This document shows, in pieces, positions 1 through 11,979 of a DNA stretch of 64,000 bases; within the stretch, counting starts at the first letter, position 1; each line of letters begins with the position of its first letter. The stretch is from Plantactinospora sp. BC1. GTDB taxonomy: Bacteria; Actinomycetota; Actinomycetes; Mycobacteriales; Micromonosporaceae. A program made the translations under genes and the position numbers. The notes beneath the pieces were generated by a model, which saw only the letters and a program-made list of their open reading frames with translations, did no database searches and was not told where the DNA came from. The stretch is taken from NCBI RefSeq assembly GCF_003030345.1, contig NZ_CP028158.1:5332001-5396000 (forward strand), written 5' to 3'.

Positions 1-875
1 TCGCCGCTGTAGATGCGGTTGTAGGCCACCCGGGCGACCTTGCCGAGGTCGTCGGCGTTGCCCGCCTCGGCCTGGGCGAGCGACGCCACGATCAGCGCCT
101 CGTACGGGCTGATCTCGCGCTCCTTCTGCACCCGGTCGACGAAGTCGATCTCCTCGGCGACCGACATGAACCGCTGCACCATCAGCTTGAGGATCGCCTC
201 GGCACTGGCGTTCGGCGGAAGCTCGTAGGTGTCCGGGAAGAGGAAGCCCTCGATCGACTTACGCGCCGACTGCTTGTCGTCGCGGTTGAACCAGAAGTCG
301 GCGATGCCGAGCCCCTTCAGGTCCTTGGCGGCCGTCTCGAAGTCCTTCACCGGGAGCTTCGTCTCGGCCGCCAGCGCCTTGAAGATCTGCTTGGCCGTCG
401 CGCCCTCCTTGACCAGGAAGCCGTTGACCAGCTTGTTCTTCAGGTCGAGCAGCAGGCCCAGCGCGGCCTTCGCGTTCATCTCCTTGCGGACCTTGTAGGT
501 GCCCGGCTGGATGTTCTGGCTCCGCGAGTTCTCCTGGGCCGCCTCGATGAACGCCTTGGTGCTCTTGACGACGCCGGCCGCGACCAGCGTGTCGGCGATC
601 TCGGCGATGCTCTGGCCCTCTTCGACCTGGACCTGGATCTCACCGCTGCCGGTGCCGTCGTAGTCCGGCGTGACGAAGTAGCCCTGCACCCGGTCGAAGC
701 CGTACCAGCCGGCGCCGCCGAGGACGCCGAGCAGCACGAACGTCATCAACAGTGCGGCGACCGTGCGGCCCCGCCCGCCACGCTTCTTCTTGCCGTCGCG
801 TTTGCGCTGCGCGCCGCGCCGGTGGCGTCCCTTCTCCGCACGCTCGTCGAACGCGAGCTCCAACTCGTCGATCAT
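1..875 (-). CDS. mltG: Endolytic murein transglycosylase MltG (3' end outside window)
   Basis: MltG cleaves nascent peptidoglycan glycan strands at the outer face of the membrane and so sets strand length. The 291 visible residues start with a basic cytoplasmic tail, followed by one membrane segment at about residues 38-58, a LysM-like region, and the YceG catalytic domain. The likely catalytic glutamate lies in the segment SLAQAEAGN near residue 270, equivalent to the ASxxExE region of the family. The ATG at 875 overlaps the ruvX stop as ATGA, so the two are translationally coupled; the order alaS-ruvX-mltG is typical of actinobacteria. The C-terminus runs off the left edge. Identification is firm. 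Confidence 0.93.
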   Translation of the reverse strand, partial: MIDELELAFDERAEKGRHRRGAQRKRDGKKKRGGRGRTVAALLMTFVLLGVLGGAGWYGFDRVQGYFVTPDYDGTGSGEIQVQVEEGQSIAEIADTLVAAGVVKSTKAFIEAAQENSRSQNIQPGTYKVRKEMNAKAALGLLLDLKNKLVNGFLVKEGATAKQIFKALAAETKLPVKDFETAAKDLKGLGIADFWFNRDDKQSARKSIEGFLFPDTYELPPNASAEAILKLMVQRFMSVAEEIDFVDRVQKEREISPYEALIVASLAQAEAGNADDLGKVARVAYNRIYSG

Positions 876-1333
876 CCTGTCCGCCTCCGCTGCCTGTCCA
901 GCCAGCTCTGCAGAATCTCCACCGCGGCCGCCTGATCGACCACCGCCCGTTGACGCCGTCCTCGGACGCCCCGCTCGGCTAGCCTACGAGAAGCCACGAC
1001 GGTCGACATCCTTTCATCCACCAGATCGACCGGCACGGGCGCGATCGCGGCGGCCAGCCGCCGGGCGTACGCCTTCGCCTGGGTCGCCGCCGGGCCGTGC
1101 GCCCCGGCGAGGGTCACCGGCAGCCCGACCACCACCGTGACCACCTCGTGGAGTACGACGAGCCGCGCGAGTTCCGAGATATCGGCTGGAACCGCCTCAA
1201 TACCGGTCTTCAGGTCCCGGGCCAGCGTCACCAGCGGGGTGGCCAGCACCCCGTCCGGGTCGGAGAGCGCCACGCCCACCCGTACCTGGCCGACGTCCAC
1301 GCCGAGCCGCACGCCACGGACCGGAGTCGTCAT
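872..1333 (-). CDS. ruvX: Putative pre-16S rRNA nuclease / Holliday junction resolvase-like RuvX (YqgF)
   Basis: RuvX/YqgF has an RNase H fold and is implicated in 16S rRNA 5' maturation; an older assignment is Holliday junction resolution. The 153-residue length is normal. Visible motifs are the first acidic strand LGVDVGQVRVGVALSD near residues 10-25, the GLP segment followed by ATQAKAYARRL near 85-105, the DERMST motif near 120, and a C-terminal DQAAAVEILQSWLD helix. The acidic residues in these blocks are the expected metal ligands. The ATG at 1333 gives the expected start just before the first strand. It lies between alaS and mltG and ends in an ATGA overlap with mltG. Confidence 0.94.
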   Translation of the reverse strand: MTTPVRGVRLGVDVGQVRVGVALSDPDGVLATPLVTLARDLKTGIEAVPADISELARLVVLHEVVTVVVGLPVTLAGAHGPAATQAKAYARRLAAAIAPVPVDLVDERMSTVVASRRLAERGVRGRRQRAVVDQAAAVEILQSWLDRQRRRTG

Positions 1334-1429
1334 CGTGCCGTGCCAGGGGAAGGTCGGTTCATCGTGTTACGCCACCGGAAAACTGGATCATCCGATTCCT
1401 GTCGGCCGGCCCGGGGCAACTCGGCCCGG

Positions 1430-1475
1430 CCGGCGGGCCGTCGTGGCTGGAGATCCAACCACAACGGCCCGCCGG
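1430..1475 (-). terminator. Hairpin downstream of alaS
   Basis: The arms CCGGCGGGCCGT (1430-1441) and ACGGCCCGCCGG (1464-1475) are perfectly complementary over 12 bp. The 22-nt loop holds a further GTGG/CCAC pair. It lies 20 bp past the alaS stop with no clear T tract, as is usual in actinomycetes. It would separate alaS from ruvX transcription. Confidence 0.55.
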
Positions 1476-1495
1476 GGAGCAACCAGTGCCGCAGG

Positions 1496-4173
<2,678 letters not shown>

Positions 4174-4177
<4 letters not shown>

Positions 4178-4229
4178 CTCGTGCCTTCCTCCGGAAACCT
4201 CATCTGGTGCCATCCTCCGGAAGCCTCAT
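4174..4229 (-). other. Two nested 9-codon mini-ORFs between the DUF6167 gene and alaS
   Basis: Reading the minus strand, the DUF6167 stop overlaps an ATG as ATGA. That ATG opens MRLPEDGTR-stop (4229-4200). Its stop overlaps a second ATG as ATGA, which opens MRFPEEGTR-stop (4203-4174). That stop in turn overlaps the alaS ATG as ATGA. Each ATG has an upstream GGAGGA. The mini-ORFs are a direct product of the 26-bp tandem duplication. Whether ribosomes use them is not known. Confidence 0.5.
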
Positions 4230-4250
4230 CTGGTGCCATCCTCCGGAAAC
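4181..4250. repeat. 26-bp tandem repeat spanning the DUF6167 stop and alaS translation start
   Basis: Units at 4181-4206 and 4207-4232 differ at only two positions, and a third partial copy occupies 4233-4250. In transcript sense each unit holds a GGAGGA Shine-Dalgarno, a spacer, and an ATGA stop/start overlap. Read from the minus strand, the last copy is the functional alaS ribosome-binding site and start, and the first encodes the end (FPEDGTR) of the DUF6167 protein. A one-junction ancestor with direct overlap of the two genes is the simplest inference. Confidence 0.9.
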
Positions 4251-4531
4251 AACTCGCGGTCGCCGATGCGCGGGTCCTCGCGCAGCTCCTCGAACTGGTC
4301 GTCGAACGCGACGCCCTCGGCGAACGCCTGGTGGATCTGCTGCTCACGCTCGGCCATGCCGTCCCGGACATCGTCCGCGAAGTCCCGCAGGGACTGCACC
4401 AGACCACCCGCCGACTCCGCCAGCGAACTCGCGATGCCACCCGGCGTGTACGCCTGGGCGGTGCGGGTCAGCTTGCGGACCACCAGGGCGCCGACGGCCA
4501 GCCCGATGCCCAACCAGAGCAGTCGTTTCAT
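4226..4531 (-). CDS. DUF6167-like small membrane protein
   Basis: This 101-residue protein starts with one membrane helix at about residues 3-20 (RLLWLGIGLAVGALVVRKL). An amphipathic region with the pattern LRDFADDVRDGMAEREQQ follows at about 50-70. That layout, a short TM anchor and a cytoplasmic LRDFxxDVRxGMxxRE helix immediately upstream of alaS, is that of the actinobacterial DUF6167 family, whose function is not known. The ATG at 4531 is preceded by a GGAAGGATGAG-type Shine-Dalgarno. Its last codons FPEDGTR lie in the 26-bp tandem repeat. It is likely co-transcribed with the DUF948 gene upstream and alaS downstream. Confidence 0.75.
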   Translation of the reverse strand: MKRLLWLGIGLAVGALVVRKLTRTAQAYTPGGIASSLAESAGGLVQSLRDFADDVRDGMAEREQQIHQAFAEGVAFDDQFEELREDPRIGDRELFPEDGTR

Positions 4532-4573
4532 GGCCTCATCCTTCCTCCGTACCGGATCGCCGTGTGCGGCGGG

Positions 4574-5044
4574 TCAGCGTGCGCTGCGCCGGGCGGCCCG
4601 ACGCTGCTGCTTGATGGTGGTACGGACCTCGCGCTCCTGTTCGGCGTGCCGCCGGGCCGAGGCGGCCTTGCGCACGCCGTACCCGAAGGCAGCCACCTTG
4701 ACCAGCGGATTCGCCGCCGCCGCCGAGACCACCGTGCTCAGGTTGGCGATGTTCGCGGTGACGTTCTGGGCGTGACCGGTCATCGTGTCGATCTTGGCGA
4801 GCTGGATGTTCACCCCGTCCAGCGAGGTGTGCACCTGCCCGAGCGCGGTGTTCACGTTCTCCACCGTGACGTTCATGTTGGCGAGCAGCGGCGCCGTGCG
4901 GTCATTGATGTCGTTGATCGCCTGGGTCGCCGCGTCCACCGTGTTGCCCAGCCGCCAGATCGGCCTGGCCAGCACCAACACCAGCATCAGGAACGCCCCG
5001 GCAGCGACGAGCGCAGCGATCTGGCCGATCTCTCCAGCGTCCAC
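4574..5044 (-). CDS. DUF948 domain membrane protein
   Basis: The protein has 156 residues. An N-terminal membrane helix (residues ~8-27, AALVAAGAFLMLVLVLARPI) is followed by a long helical, coiled-coil-like region rich in hydrophobic heptads (about 35-115, including TAPLLANMNVTVENVNTAL). The tail is basic and ends in QQRRAARRSAR. This is the arrangement of DUF948 proteins (YtxG-like), found next to alaS in many actinobacteria. The family is sometimes linked to general stress, but the biochemical role is unknown. It lies 42 bp upstream of the DUF6167 gene in the same direction, suggesting one operon with alaS. Confidence 0.8.
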   Translation of the reverse strand: MDAGEIGQIAALVAAGAFLMLVLVLARPIWRLGNTVDAATQAINDINDRTAPLLANMNVTVENVNTALGQVHTSLDGVNIQLAKIDTMTGHAQNVTANIANLSTVVSAAAANPLVKVAAFGYGVRKAASARRHAEQEREVRTTIKQQRRAARRSAR

Positions 5045-5184
5045 CCGTGTCCTCCTCTATGCACCGTCTCGGATATCGCGCGCGACCGTCTCACCCGGAC
5101 GTCCGGCGCCGTCCCACGACGGTTACCCGGAATGCCCTTCGGAGTACCAACCCCGAACCCTACCGTCGGTGACGACCGACGGCC

Positions 5185-8100
5185 TCACGACGGGGTGGGT
5201 GTGGGCGTCAGCCCGCCGAGCGGATCGTCGGTGAAGAGCGGGTCCGGGTCCACGCCGGTGAGCGACGGATCGGTGGTCGGCTGCGGGCCGATCCGGTCGT
5301 CCGCGATCGCGTTACGCACCTTGATCGAGACGAGCGCACCGTCGCAGTTCACCCCCTCCGGCCCGGTCGTGGCCGGCGGCGGCGACGCGCCCGGTACGGA
5401 GAGCGCCGGGTCGGGGCAGGCCGGCTTCCGTACCCACATGTCGAGGGTCAACTCGTCCCGGCGCCAGCAGGTGTAGTGCCCCTCCACCGGCTGCTCCGGG
5501 CAGAGCGCCACCTTCCACGGCCGCCACCCCTCGCGGGTCAGCGCGGCCTCGTAGACCTGCGCCGTCTCCTCCCACGGCCGGTCCGACTCGACGGTCCGCT
5601 CCCGGAAGCGGCACTCGATGAAGCACCACCGGCTGCCGCTCACCCCGTCGACCGTGTCGGTGGCGGCCCAGGCCGGCACCGCCAGCGCGTCGAGGGAGTT
5701 GAACACCGGATCCCGGGTCGCGGCCCGGACCCCGAAGTACGTCGGCAGGGCACCGAGCACCAGCAGGCTGGCCAGGAGCAGCGCGATCGTCTTCAACCGA
5801 CGCTGCTCACGCAGTTGACGCCGCAACTCCGCCCGGGCACCCCGGGCCGGCTCCGCCGACGGCTGCGCCGGATCGTCGAGTTCCGTACCGCCGTCGGGGC
5901 GGGCTCCGGCGACCGGCGGCGGGACCGCGGACCGGGCCGTCCCGTCCGGTCGGGGCGGGGCGTCGGGGCGGGCGGCGCCGTCCGGGCGTACCGGCGGGCG
6001 GGTCGGTGACTCGGGCCGGACCGGCGGATCGGGCCGGACCGCCTCGTCCCGGGACGGGCCGTCCGGCAGGCCCGATGCGGGCCGGACCGTCGGCACCCGA
6101 CCGGCCTGGACCGGGGCGGGGCGGGGCAAGGTACCGGCGCCGGGTTCCCGGATCGGTCCGGCCGGCGGGGCGGAACCGGGTCCAGGGTGGACGGGTGCGG
6201 CGGGTCCCCGGGCCGCTGCCCGAACGGGGCCGCCGGGCGTCGCGGCGGCACCGGGCCGCCCCGGTACGCCGACGTCCAGACCGGCACCACCCGGTCGACC
6301 GGCCGGGCCACCGTCGACGGGCGTACCGGCCCGACCGGCGGCCGGACGACCGCCGGGAACCTCACCCCGGCCCGGTACCGGCGGGCCGCTGCGGTCGGCC
6401 GGCACGGCAGGGTACCGGCCGCCCGGCGCGGCGCGCCGCTCCGCCGGTTCCACCGGGGTCCGGCCGAGCCCGGTGACCCGCGCGGATCCCGGCTCGCCAC
6501 CCGGCTCGACCGGACGGGGGGCACCGCCGCGCGGCGGGACGGTCCGGGAAGCGCCCGGCGCCACCGGGGCACCGGCTCCGGACGGAGCTCCGGCGGCCGG
6601 AAGATCGCCGCGGGTACCGGCGCCGGGCGGTGGTGCGACGGCGCCGTGCCGCCCGGGTACGACCGGCGGCAGCCCGCCGTGCCGGCCGCCACCCGTACCG
6701 TCGCCCTCGAACGGGGGTCCCGACGGAGTCGTACCGCCGGGGCGGCCCCGGGGGATCCGTCCGCCGTCCCGGGAGTCGTCGGTCGACGGTGCCCCGTGCC
6801 GGCCCGGGCCCGGATGCCCGGCGTCGAAGCCGTCCGGCCCGGACGGTGGCCGGTTGACCGCCCTGCCCGGCCTGGCCACCGAGCCCGGCGCGGATGCCGA
6901 ACCCGGCCCGGCTACCGGCCGGCCGCCCGCGTCGGGGCCGGCCGGACCACCCGGGACCGGACCACCCGGGACCGGCGGAAACCCTGGCGCCCCGGCGCCG
7001 GACGCCGGGGCCGGTGGCCCGTATCCGGCGGCCGGGGTGACCGGGCGGACGCCGCCCCGGCCAGCCTTGCGGATCCAGTCGGCGGGCCGTTCCGGGTGGC
7101 CGGACGGGCGGGTCTCCCGCTCGCCGGCCGAGTGCGCGCCACCCGGGACGGGATGCGCCGCCGAGCCGGGCGGACCGCTCACCGCGGCGTGCGCACCGCC
7201 ACCGGCGGCGTGCGCCGCACCAGCGGCGTGCGTACCACCGGGGGCGGAGTGCGTACCGGGGGCGGAGTGCGTTCCACCCGGGGCGGAGTGCGTACCACCC
7301 GGGGCGGAGTGCGTACCGGCGTCGGCGGAGTGCGCTCCGGAGGGGGGCGGAGCGGTGCCGGGGCGACGCGCGCCCAGCACCGGGCCGCCGCGTCCCGGCC
7401 CGCCCTGGTCACGCTCGGCGGCACCGGGCCGACCCGGTACGGCCGGAGCGGTCGGCACCGGTGGCGCGTTGCCGGAGGCCGGTACCACGAATTCCCCGCT
7501 GGTCGGCGGCGCGACCCGCCCGGCGGAGCCGGCCGGGCTGCCCGGACCGGCGAAGTCACCGGAGGCGGAGCCGGCCGACCGGCCGTGCCGACCGTCGCCG
7601 GGTTCGCTGGGCGGGGCCGCCCGGCGACCCGGGGACGACTCCTCGGCGCGGCCGCCCGCTGCCCGCCGCCCCGCAGCCGCGTCGACCGGCGCGGCGCCGT
7701 GCCGGGGCTGGTGCCCGGCGGGGGGTACCGGCTCACCCGGCCACGGTGCGGCGCCGGGCCGCATCGCCGGCTCGCCCCGGTCGCCGCCGGGACGACGCTC
7801 CGACGCCGGCCCGGTCCAGGCCGCCGGAGCGGGCTCGGCCGGGCGGCCGGGTCGACCGAGCGGTGGCGCCGGCACGACCGGCGGGACCACCGGGGTCGGG
7901 GTCGGCGGGACCACCGGGGAACGCGGCTCGGCGCGCGGCGGCTGGGGGCCGGAGCCCCGCACGGGCGGGGCCGGCTCGGCGGGCTCGGCTGCCCGCCGGG
8001 GCGGTGCCGGCGGCTCCGGCTCGTCGCGGCGCCGGCCTGGCCCGGCCATCGGATCCGTCGGCGGCAACCCGGGCGAGGGCACCGAGCCGGTGTCGTCCGG

Positions 8101-8364
8101 GCCGGCCTCGGGCAGCCGCTCGTAGGCGGCGGGGACCCGGGCCGGCGGGTCGGCCGGGGTGGTGCCGTCGGCCGGGCCGATGTCGACCTTCTGCTCCTTG
8201 GCGGTACGCAGGTCGGTGATCCAGCCGAGCTCCTCGCCGCTGACCTCCGGCTGCTCGGGCGGAGTCTCCTCCGACCTGCCCCGGCCCCAGCGGCGTCCCT
8301 TGCCCCGTGGTTCCCGCCGCTCGTCGTGGCCGTCCTCGCCCCGGTCCGAACCGCGCGATCTCAC
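5185..8364 (-). CDS. Large Pro/Gly/Ala-rich membrane protein of unknown function
   Basis: This 1059-residue protein is not recognised. The first ~830 residues are low complexity, dominated by Pro, Gly, Ala and Arg, and probably disordered. They include a run of GGTHSAP-type heptads at about residues 350-390. A membrane helix follows near residue 870 ([19 protein letters not shown]). The remaining ~170 residues look like a folded extracytoplasmic domain, with cysteines in [28 protein letters not shown] and VNCDG that could form disulfides. The GTG start at 8364 overlaps the rarA stop as GTGA. Strong GC bias alone can generate such ORFs, but the coupling, the TM and the non-repetitive Cys-containing C-terminus argue that it is real. 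The N-terminal start is less certain than the C-terminal part. Confidence 0.7.
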   Translation of the reverse strand: MRSRGSDRGEDGHDERREPRGKGRRWGRGRSEETPPEQPEVSGEELGWITDLRTAKEQKVDIGPADGTTPADPPARVPAAYERLPEAGPDDTGSVPSPGLPPTDPMAGPGRRRDEPEPPAPPRRAAEPAEPAPPVRGSGPQPPRAEPRSPVVPPTPTPVVPPVVPAPPLGRPGRPAEPAPAAWTGPASERRPGGDRGEPAMRPGAAPWPGEPVPPAGHQPRHGAAPVDAAAGRRAAGGRAEESSPGRRAAPPSEPGDGRHGRSAGSASGDFAGPGSPAGSAGRVAPPTSGEFVVPASGNAPPVPTAPAVPGRPGAAERDQGGPGRGGPVLGARRPGTAPPPSGAHSADAGTHSAPGGTHSAPGGTHSAPGTHSAPGGTHAAGAAHAAGGGAHAAVSGPPGSAAHPVPGGAHSAGERETRPSGHPERPADWIRKAGRGGVRPVTPAAGYGPPAPASGAGAPGFPPVPGGPVPGGPAGPDAGGRPVAGPGSASAPGSVARPGRAVNRPPSGPDGFDAGHPGPGRHGAPSTDDSRDGGRIPRGRPGGTTPSGPPFEGDGTGGGRHGGLPPVVPGRHGAVAPPPGAGTRGDLPAAGAPSGAGAPVAPGASRTVPPRGGAPRPVEPGGEPGSARVTGLGRTPVEPAERRAAPGGRYPAVPADRSGPPVPGRGEVPGGRPAAGRAGTPVDGGPAGRPGGAGLDVGVPGRPGAAATPGGPVRAAARGPAAPVHPGPGSAPPAGPIREPGAGTLPRPAPVQAGRVPTVRPASGLPDGPSRDEAVRPDPPVRPESPTRPPVRPDGAARPDAPPRPDGTARSAVPPPVAGARPDGGTELDDPAQPSAEPARGARAELRRQLREQRRLKTIALLLASLLVLGALPTYFGVRAATRDPVFNSLDALAVPAWAATDTVDGVSGSRWCFIECRFRERTVESDRPWEETAQVYEAALTREGWRPWKVALCPEQPVEGHYTCWRRDELTLDMWVRKPACPDPALSVPGASPPPATTGPEGVNCDGALVSIKVRNAIADDRIGPQPTTDPSLTGVDPDPLFTDDPLGGLTPTPTPS
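7230..7330. repeat. ~20-bp direct repeats encoding GGTHSAP heptads
   Basis: Units close to CGGGGCGGAGTGCGTACCAC recur about five times. They are in frame with the Pro/Gly-rich gene on the minus strand and encode repeats of the type GGTHSAP. Unit spacing varies slightly (18-21 bp). The repeat is coding and not CRISPR-like, as there are no unique spacers. Confidence 0.8.
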
Positions 8365-10115
8365 TGGTCTTCCTCCCCCTCGGGCGTCCCGCCGCCGTCT
8401 GCTGTCACCCTGCCGCTCACGGCATCCTCCGGTGTCTCGCCGCTCGCGGCGCCCTCCGGCACCCTGCCGCTCGCGGCATCCGCCGGCCCCCTGCCGTTCC
8501 CGGCACCCTCCGGGGCGTCGCCGCTCGCGGCACCCTCCGGTGCGTCGCCGTTCGCGGCATCCGCCGCCGGCACCCTGCCGTTCGCGGCATCCGCCGCCGG
8601 CACCCTGCCGTTCGCGGCATCCTGCGGTGCCTCGCCGTTCGGGGTCTCCCCCGGTGCCTCGCCGGGCGCTGTCGCCGGGGCCCGCCTGTCGGGGCCGCCC
8701 CCACCTCCGGCCTGCCTGGCAGTGCCGCCGGTCGGCGGCGGGCTCTGGCCCCGGACGATCCGGCGCAGCAGCGGCAGCCGGGATTCGACGGCTCGCTCCG
8801 CGCCGTGTCCGCTCGGCTGGTAGTAGTCCACCCCGACCAGGTCGTCCGGGACGTACTGCTGGGTGACCACCCCCCGGTGGTCGTCGTGCGGATAGCGGTA
8901 GCCGGTGCCGTGCCCCAGCCCCCGCGCCCCGGAATAGTGCGCGTCGCGCAGCGCCCGGGGCACCGAACCGCCCCGACCGGCCCGTACGTCGCCGATCGCC
9001 GCGCCGATCGCCATGGTCGCCGAGTTGGACTTCGGCGCGGTGGCCATGTGGATGACGGCATGGGCGAGGTTGAGCTGTGCCTCGGGCAGGCCGACGTACT
9101 CCACGGCGTGCGCCGTGGCGGTGGCGACGCCCAGCGCGGTCGGATCGGCCATCCCGACGTCCTCACTCGCGAAGATCACGATCCGCCGGGCGATGAACCG
9201 GGCGTCCTCGCCCGCCACCAGCATCCGGGCCAGCCAGTGCAGTGCCGCGTCCACATCGGAACCCCGCATGCTCTTGATGAAGGCGCTCACCACGTCGTAG
9301 TGGGCGTCGCCGTCGCGGTCGTAACGGACCGCCGCCACGTCGACGGCCTGCTCGGCGGTGGCCAGGTTGATCACGGTCTCGCCCAGGGCCGTGGCCGAGC
9401 CGGCCGCCGCCTCCAGCGCGGTGAGCGCCTTGCGTACGTCCCCGCCGGCCAGCCGGACGAGGTGCTCCTCGGCGTCGGGGGCGAGGGTCAGCGTGCCGGC
9501 CAGTCCGCGCTCGTCGGCGACGGCACGGCGGAGCAGTCCGCGTACCGCGTCGTCGTCCAGCGGTTGCAGGGTGAGCAGTACGCACCGGGAGAGCAGTGGC
9601 GAGATGACCGAGAAGTACGGGTTCTCCGTGGTGGCCGCCAGCAGGGTGACCGTACGGTCCTCGACGGCCGCCAACAGGGAGTCCTGCTGGGTCTTGCTGA
9701 ACCGGTGCACCTCGTCGATGAAGAGTACGGTCGGACGCCCGCCGGCCCGCCGCTCGCGACGGGCGGTGTCGATCACCGCGCGAACGTCCTTCACCCCCGC
9801 GGAGAGCGCCGACATCGCCACGAAGCGTCGCTCGGTGGCCCGGGCCACCAGGTGCGCGATGGTGGTCTTGCCGCTGCCCGGTGGCCCCCACAGGATCACC
9901 GACATCGGTGACGCGCCGGTCACGAGCTGTCGCAGCGGCGCCCCGGGTGCGAGCAGATGGTCCTGCCCGATCAGCTCGTCCAGGCTGGCCGGACGCATCC
10001 GGACCGGCAGCGGCGAGTCGGCGGAGGGTACGGTGAAGCCGTCGGCGGCGGTCCCGGCCGGCGCGCTGCGCCCGCCTGCGGGATCGACGAGTGAGAATAG
10101 GCCGTCGGACTCCAT
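8361..10115 (-). CDS. rarA: Replication-associated recombination protein A (RarA/MgsA), extended repetitive C-terminus
   Basis: RarA is a clamp-loader-like AAA+ ATPase acting at stalled replication forks. The first ~450 residues match the family: [17 protein letters not shown] near 35-50, Walker [20 protein letters not shown] near 75-90, Walker [17 protein letters not shown] near 130, the sensor segment [13 protein letters not shown], and the C-terminal oligomerisation domain with [21 protein letters not shown]. The 584-residue length exceeds the usual ~440-480 because of a tail of ~110 residues built from [10 protein letters not shown]-like repeats. ATG 10115 is preferred over 10241 since homologues begin MESDxLFS, though the Shine-Dalgarno is weak. 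Confidence 0.93.
   Translation of the reverse strand: MESDGLFSLVDPAGGRSAPAGTAADGFTVPSADSPLPVRMRPASLDELIGQDHLLAPGAPLRQLVTGASPMSVILWGPPGSGKTTIAHLVARATERRFVAMSALSAGVKDVRAVIDTARRERRAGGRPTVLFIDEVHRFSKTQQDSLLAAVEDRTVTLLAATTENPYFSVISPLLSRCVLLTLQPLDDDAVRGLLRRAVADERGLAGTLTLAPDAEEHLVRLAGGDVRKALTALEAAAGSATALGETVINLATAEQAVDVAAVRYDRDGDAHYDVVSAFIKSMRGSDVDAALHWLARMLVAGEDARFIARRIVIFASEDVGMADPTALGVATATAHAVEYVGLPEAQLNLAHAVIHMATAPKSNSATMAIGAAIGDVRAGRGGSVPRALRDAHYSGARGLGHGTGYRYPHDDHRGVVTQQYVPDDLVGVDYYQPSGHGAERAVESRLPLLRRIVRGQSPPPTGGTARQAGGGGGPDRRAPATAPGEAPGETPNGEAPQDAANGRVPAADAANGRVPAADAANGDAPEGAASGDAPEGAGNGRGPADAASGRVPEGAASGETPEDAVSGRVTADGGGTPEGEEDQ
8400..8660. repeat. In-frame ~30-36-bp tandem repeats in the rarA 3' region
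   Basis: Degenerate units of the type GCGGCATCC-CCGGC-CCCTGCCGTTC run through the last ~260 bp of rarA. Two adjacent copies at about 8551-8616 are almost identical. They encode alternating [18 protein letters not shown] and GAGNGRGPA blocks. The folded RarA domains end before this region. Confidence 0.8.
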
Positions 10116-10191
10116 CACGAAGACATTACCGGCCCGGTTTCCGGTGCCGGAAATGCACCGATAACCGGGCCGGTCGTGGTTCCGACGGAGA

Positions 10192-10413
10192 TCAGCCCCG
10201 ACCAGGCCGGCGACCCCGGTACCACCGTCCGCCACCGCCACCGCCGGCGGTGCGGGGGCCGCGACCCACTCCGGCGAGGTAGAGGGCGAGGCAGAGCAGT
10301 CCGATCAGCACCAGGGTGGAGAAGTTGAACAGGTCGGGCGCGCCCAGGTTCTCGTCGAACAGGTCCAGCAGCAGCGCGAAGGCGAAAACTCCGGCGGCGA
10401 TGTAGGCAAGCAT
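10192..10413 (-). CDS. Small two-helix membrane protein
   Basis: This is a 73-residue protein from ATG 10413, which is preceded by the strong Shine-Dalgarno GGGAGGAACTC. It has two predicted membrane helices: [17 protein letters not shown] at residues ~3-19 and [20 protein letters not shown] at ~28-47. A Gly/Arg-rich cytoplasmic tail follows. Similar small proteins lie next to rarA in related actinomycetes, but I do not know a function. It is 76 bp upstream of the rarA start and in the same direction, so it may be co-transcribed. A longer reading from 10539 adds an Arg/Pro-rich stretch with no motif and is not preferred. Confidence 0.6.
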   Translation of the reverse strand: MLAYIAAGVFAFALLLDLFDENLGAPDLFNFSTLVLIGLLCLALYLAGVGRGPRTAGGGGGGRWYRGRRPGRG

Positions 10414-10608
10414 GAGTTCCTCCCGGCGGGGGTCCCAGTAGGTCGGCCAGGATGTACCCGACGGCGCCCCGGGCCAATCCACCGGCGGCCGCCGGCCGGG
10501 GTAGCCGGCGGCGGTGGCGCGGGTAGCGGCCGGTGGCACCGCCGGACATCCTTCGGGGTGCGGGACCGGGAAGCCACCGGGCCGACCGGCGCTAGCCGTG
10601 GCTCGACG

Positions 10609-11979
10609 TCACCGACCCGCTCTCCCCTGGACCTCGACGGCGGTCGGCACCGACCCGGCCGGACCCGACTCGGTCGGAGCCGACCCGCTCGGAGCCGACT
10701 GGGTCGGATCTGGCTCGGTCGGATCTGGCTGGGCGGGGACCGGCGCGCGGCGGCTCGCCCACCAGGCCGGCAGGTAGAGCGGTGCGGCGGCGGCCAGTAC
10801 GACGCCGCCCACCACCATCGCCGTACTCACCGAGGTCGCCGCGGCCAGCGAGGTGAGCACGACGCCGCCGAGCGCGCCGGCCGGCTGGGCCACCATCGAG
10901 TTCAGCGAGATGACACTGTTCCGGTACGGCCCGTCGACCTGCCGGTGCAGCAGCCCGGCGTGCAGCGGGTTGGAGGCGCCGTGCACGGCGTAGCAGAGCA
11001 GGTAGGCCGCGATGATCCCGACCGGCCCGGCGAGCAGTCCCATCCCGACGACCGTGGCGCCCTGGAGGATCCGGAGCAGCCCGGCGCTGATCGGCACTCC
11101 CAGCCACCGGCTTGCGTACGCGATCAGCGCCGCGCCGCCCGCCGAGGCGAGCCAGGCCACCGAGGCGGTCGGACCGAGCAGCGCCGCCGCCCGGTCGGGG
11201 TCGCCGAGCACCTCGGCGAGCCGGACCGGCAGCAGCGCCTCGAAGGTGACCATCCCGAAGCCCCAGAACAGCTCCACCGAGATCAGCGCCAGCACGATCC
11301 GGGAGCGGCGGGCCAGCCCCAGCGCGCCGCCGATCGCGCCGGGTACCGCCCGGAGCGAGCCGCGCAGCGCGGCGACACCGGCGGCCGGGCGCACCTCCAC
11401 CAGCAGCAGCAGCATGGTGGCCAGGGCGCCGACCTCCAGGACGATCGCCACCAGCACCGGCAGGGTGAGCGCGCTGATTCCGCCGACCGGATCGAGCGCG
11501 ACCAGGCCGCCGCTGAGCAGTGCGCCGGCCCCGATGCAGATGCCGAGGACGACCCCACCGGCGCTGAGTCCCCGCTCGATCGGCGCGTCGGGGTCGGCGG
11601 CCAGCGCGGCGTCGACGTACCAGGACTCGAGCGGGCCGCTGTCCAGGGCCCGGTAGATGCCCTGGAGCAGGAAGACCAGGAGGAGCAGCGCGAAGGAGTC
11701 GGCGGTCAGCAGGAGCAGCAGCGATCCGAGGTTGATCAGCATCGCCCCGACCAGCACCGGTTTGCGTCCCAGCGCGTCGGCGAATCCGCCGGTCGGCAGC
11801 TCCAACGCGAGCACCACCAGTCCCTGGGCGGCGGCGACGAACCCGACCTGCGGCAGGCTGAGCCCGCGTTCCAGCAACAGCAGCATGAGCACGGGGATCA
11901 GCAGCCCGGTGGGCAGCCAGCGCAGCCCGTGCAGGATCAGGTAACGCCGCCGGACCTGCCGGCCGGTCAGCGCGGTCAC
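10609..11979 (-). CDS. MFS transporter
   Basis: The protein has 456 residues and about 12 hydrophobic segments. Between TM2 and TM3 it has the MFS motif A-like segment GGFADALGRKPVLVGA (near residue 60-75). The acidic/Arg pattern RALDSGPLESWYVDAAL near residue 110 is typical of the ExuT/YfmO-like exporters often paired with ArsR regulators. The substrate cannot be read from the sequence; export of a drug or metabolite is the likely role. The GTG at 11979 overlaps the regulator's stop as GTGA, so the two genes form an operon. The last ~40 residues are a low-complexity PTEPDPTQSAPSGSAP tail encoded by 15-bp repeats. Confidence 0.85.
   Translation of the reverse strand: MTALTGRQVRRRYLILHGLRWLPTGLLIPVLMLLLLERGLSLPQVGFVAAAQGLVVLALELPTGGFADALGRKPVLVGAMLINLGSLLLLLTADSFALLLLVFLLQGIYRALDSGPLESWYVDAALAADPDAPIERGLSAGGVVLGICIGAGALLSGGLVALDPVGGISALTLPVLVAIVLEVGALATMLLLLVEVRPAAGVAALRGSLRAVPGAIGGALGLARRSRIVLALISVELFWGFGMVTFEALLPVRLAEVLGDPDRAAALLGPTASVAWLASAGGAALIAYASRWLGVPISAGLLRILQGATVVGMGLLAGPVGIIAAYLLCYAVHGASNPLHAGLLHRQVDGPYRNSVISLNSMVAQPAGALGGVVLTSLAAATSVSTAMVVGGVVLAAAAPLYLPAWWASRRAPVPAQPDPTEPDPTQSAPSGSAPTESGPAGSVPTAVEVQGRAGR
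10652..10741. repeat. Six 15-bp tandem repeats at the end of the MFS gene
   Basis: Units beginning at 10652, 10667, 10682, 10697, 10712 and 10727 follow the pattern GACNCGGTCGGANCC. In the minus-strand reading frame they give a 5-residue period (S/D-P-T-E/Q-S-type). They form only the hydrophilic cytoplasmic tail after the last membrane helix. Confidence 0.85.

Noticed and set aside
7230-7330. Regular repeats resembling a CRISPR array
   Set aside because: Units are directly adjacent and in frame with a protein repeat. There are no unique spacers and no cas genes.
8361-10241. Start of rarA at 10241
   Set aside because: The extra 42 residues have no homologous pattern. MESDGLFS at 10115 is the usual beginning of the family in related actinomycetes.
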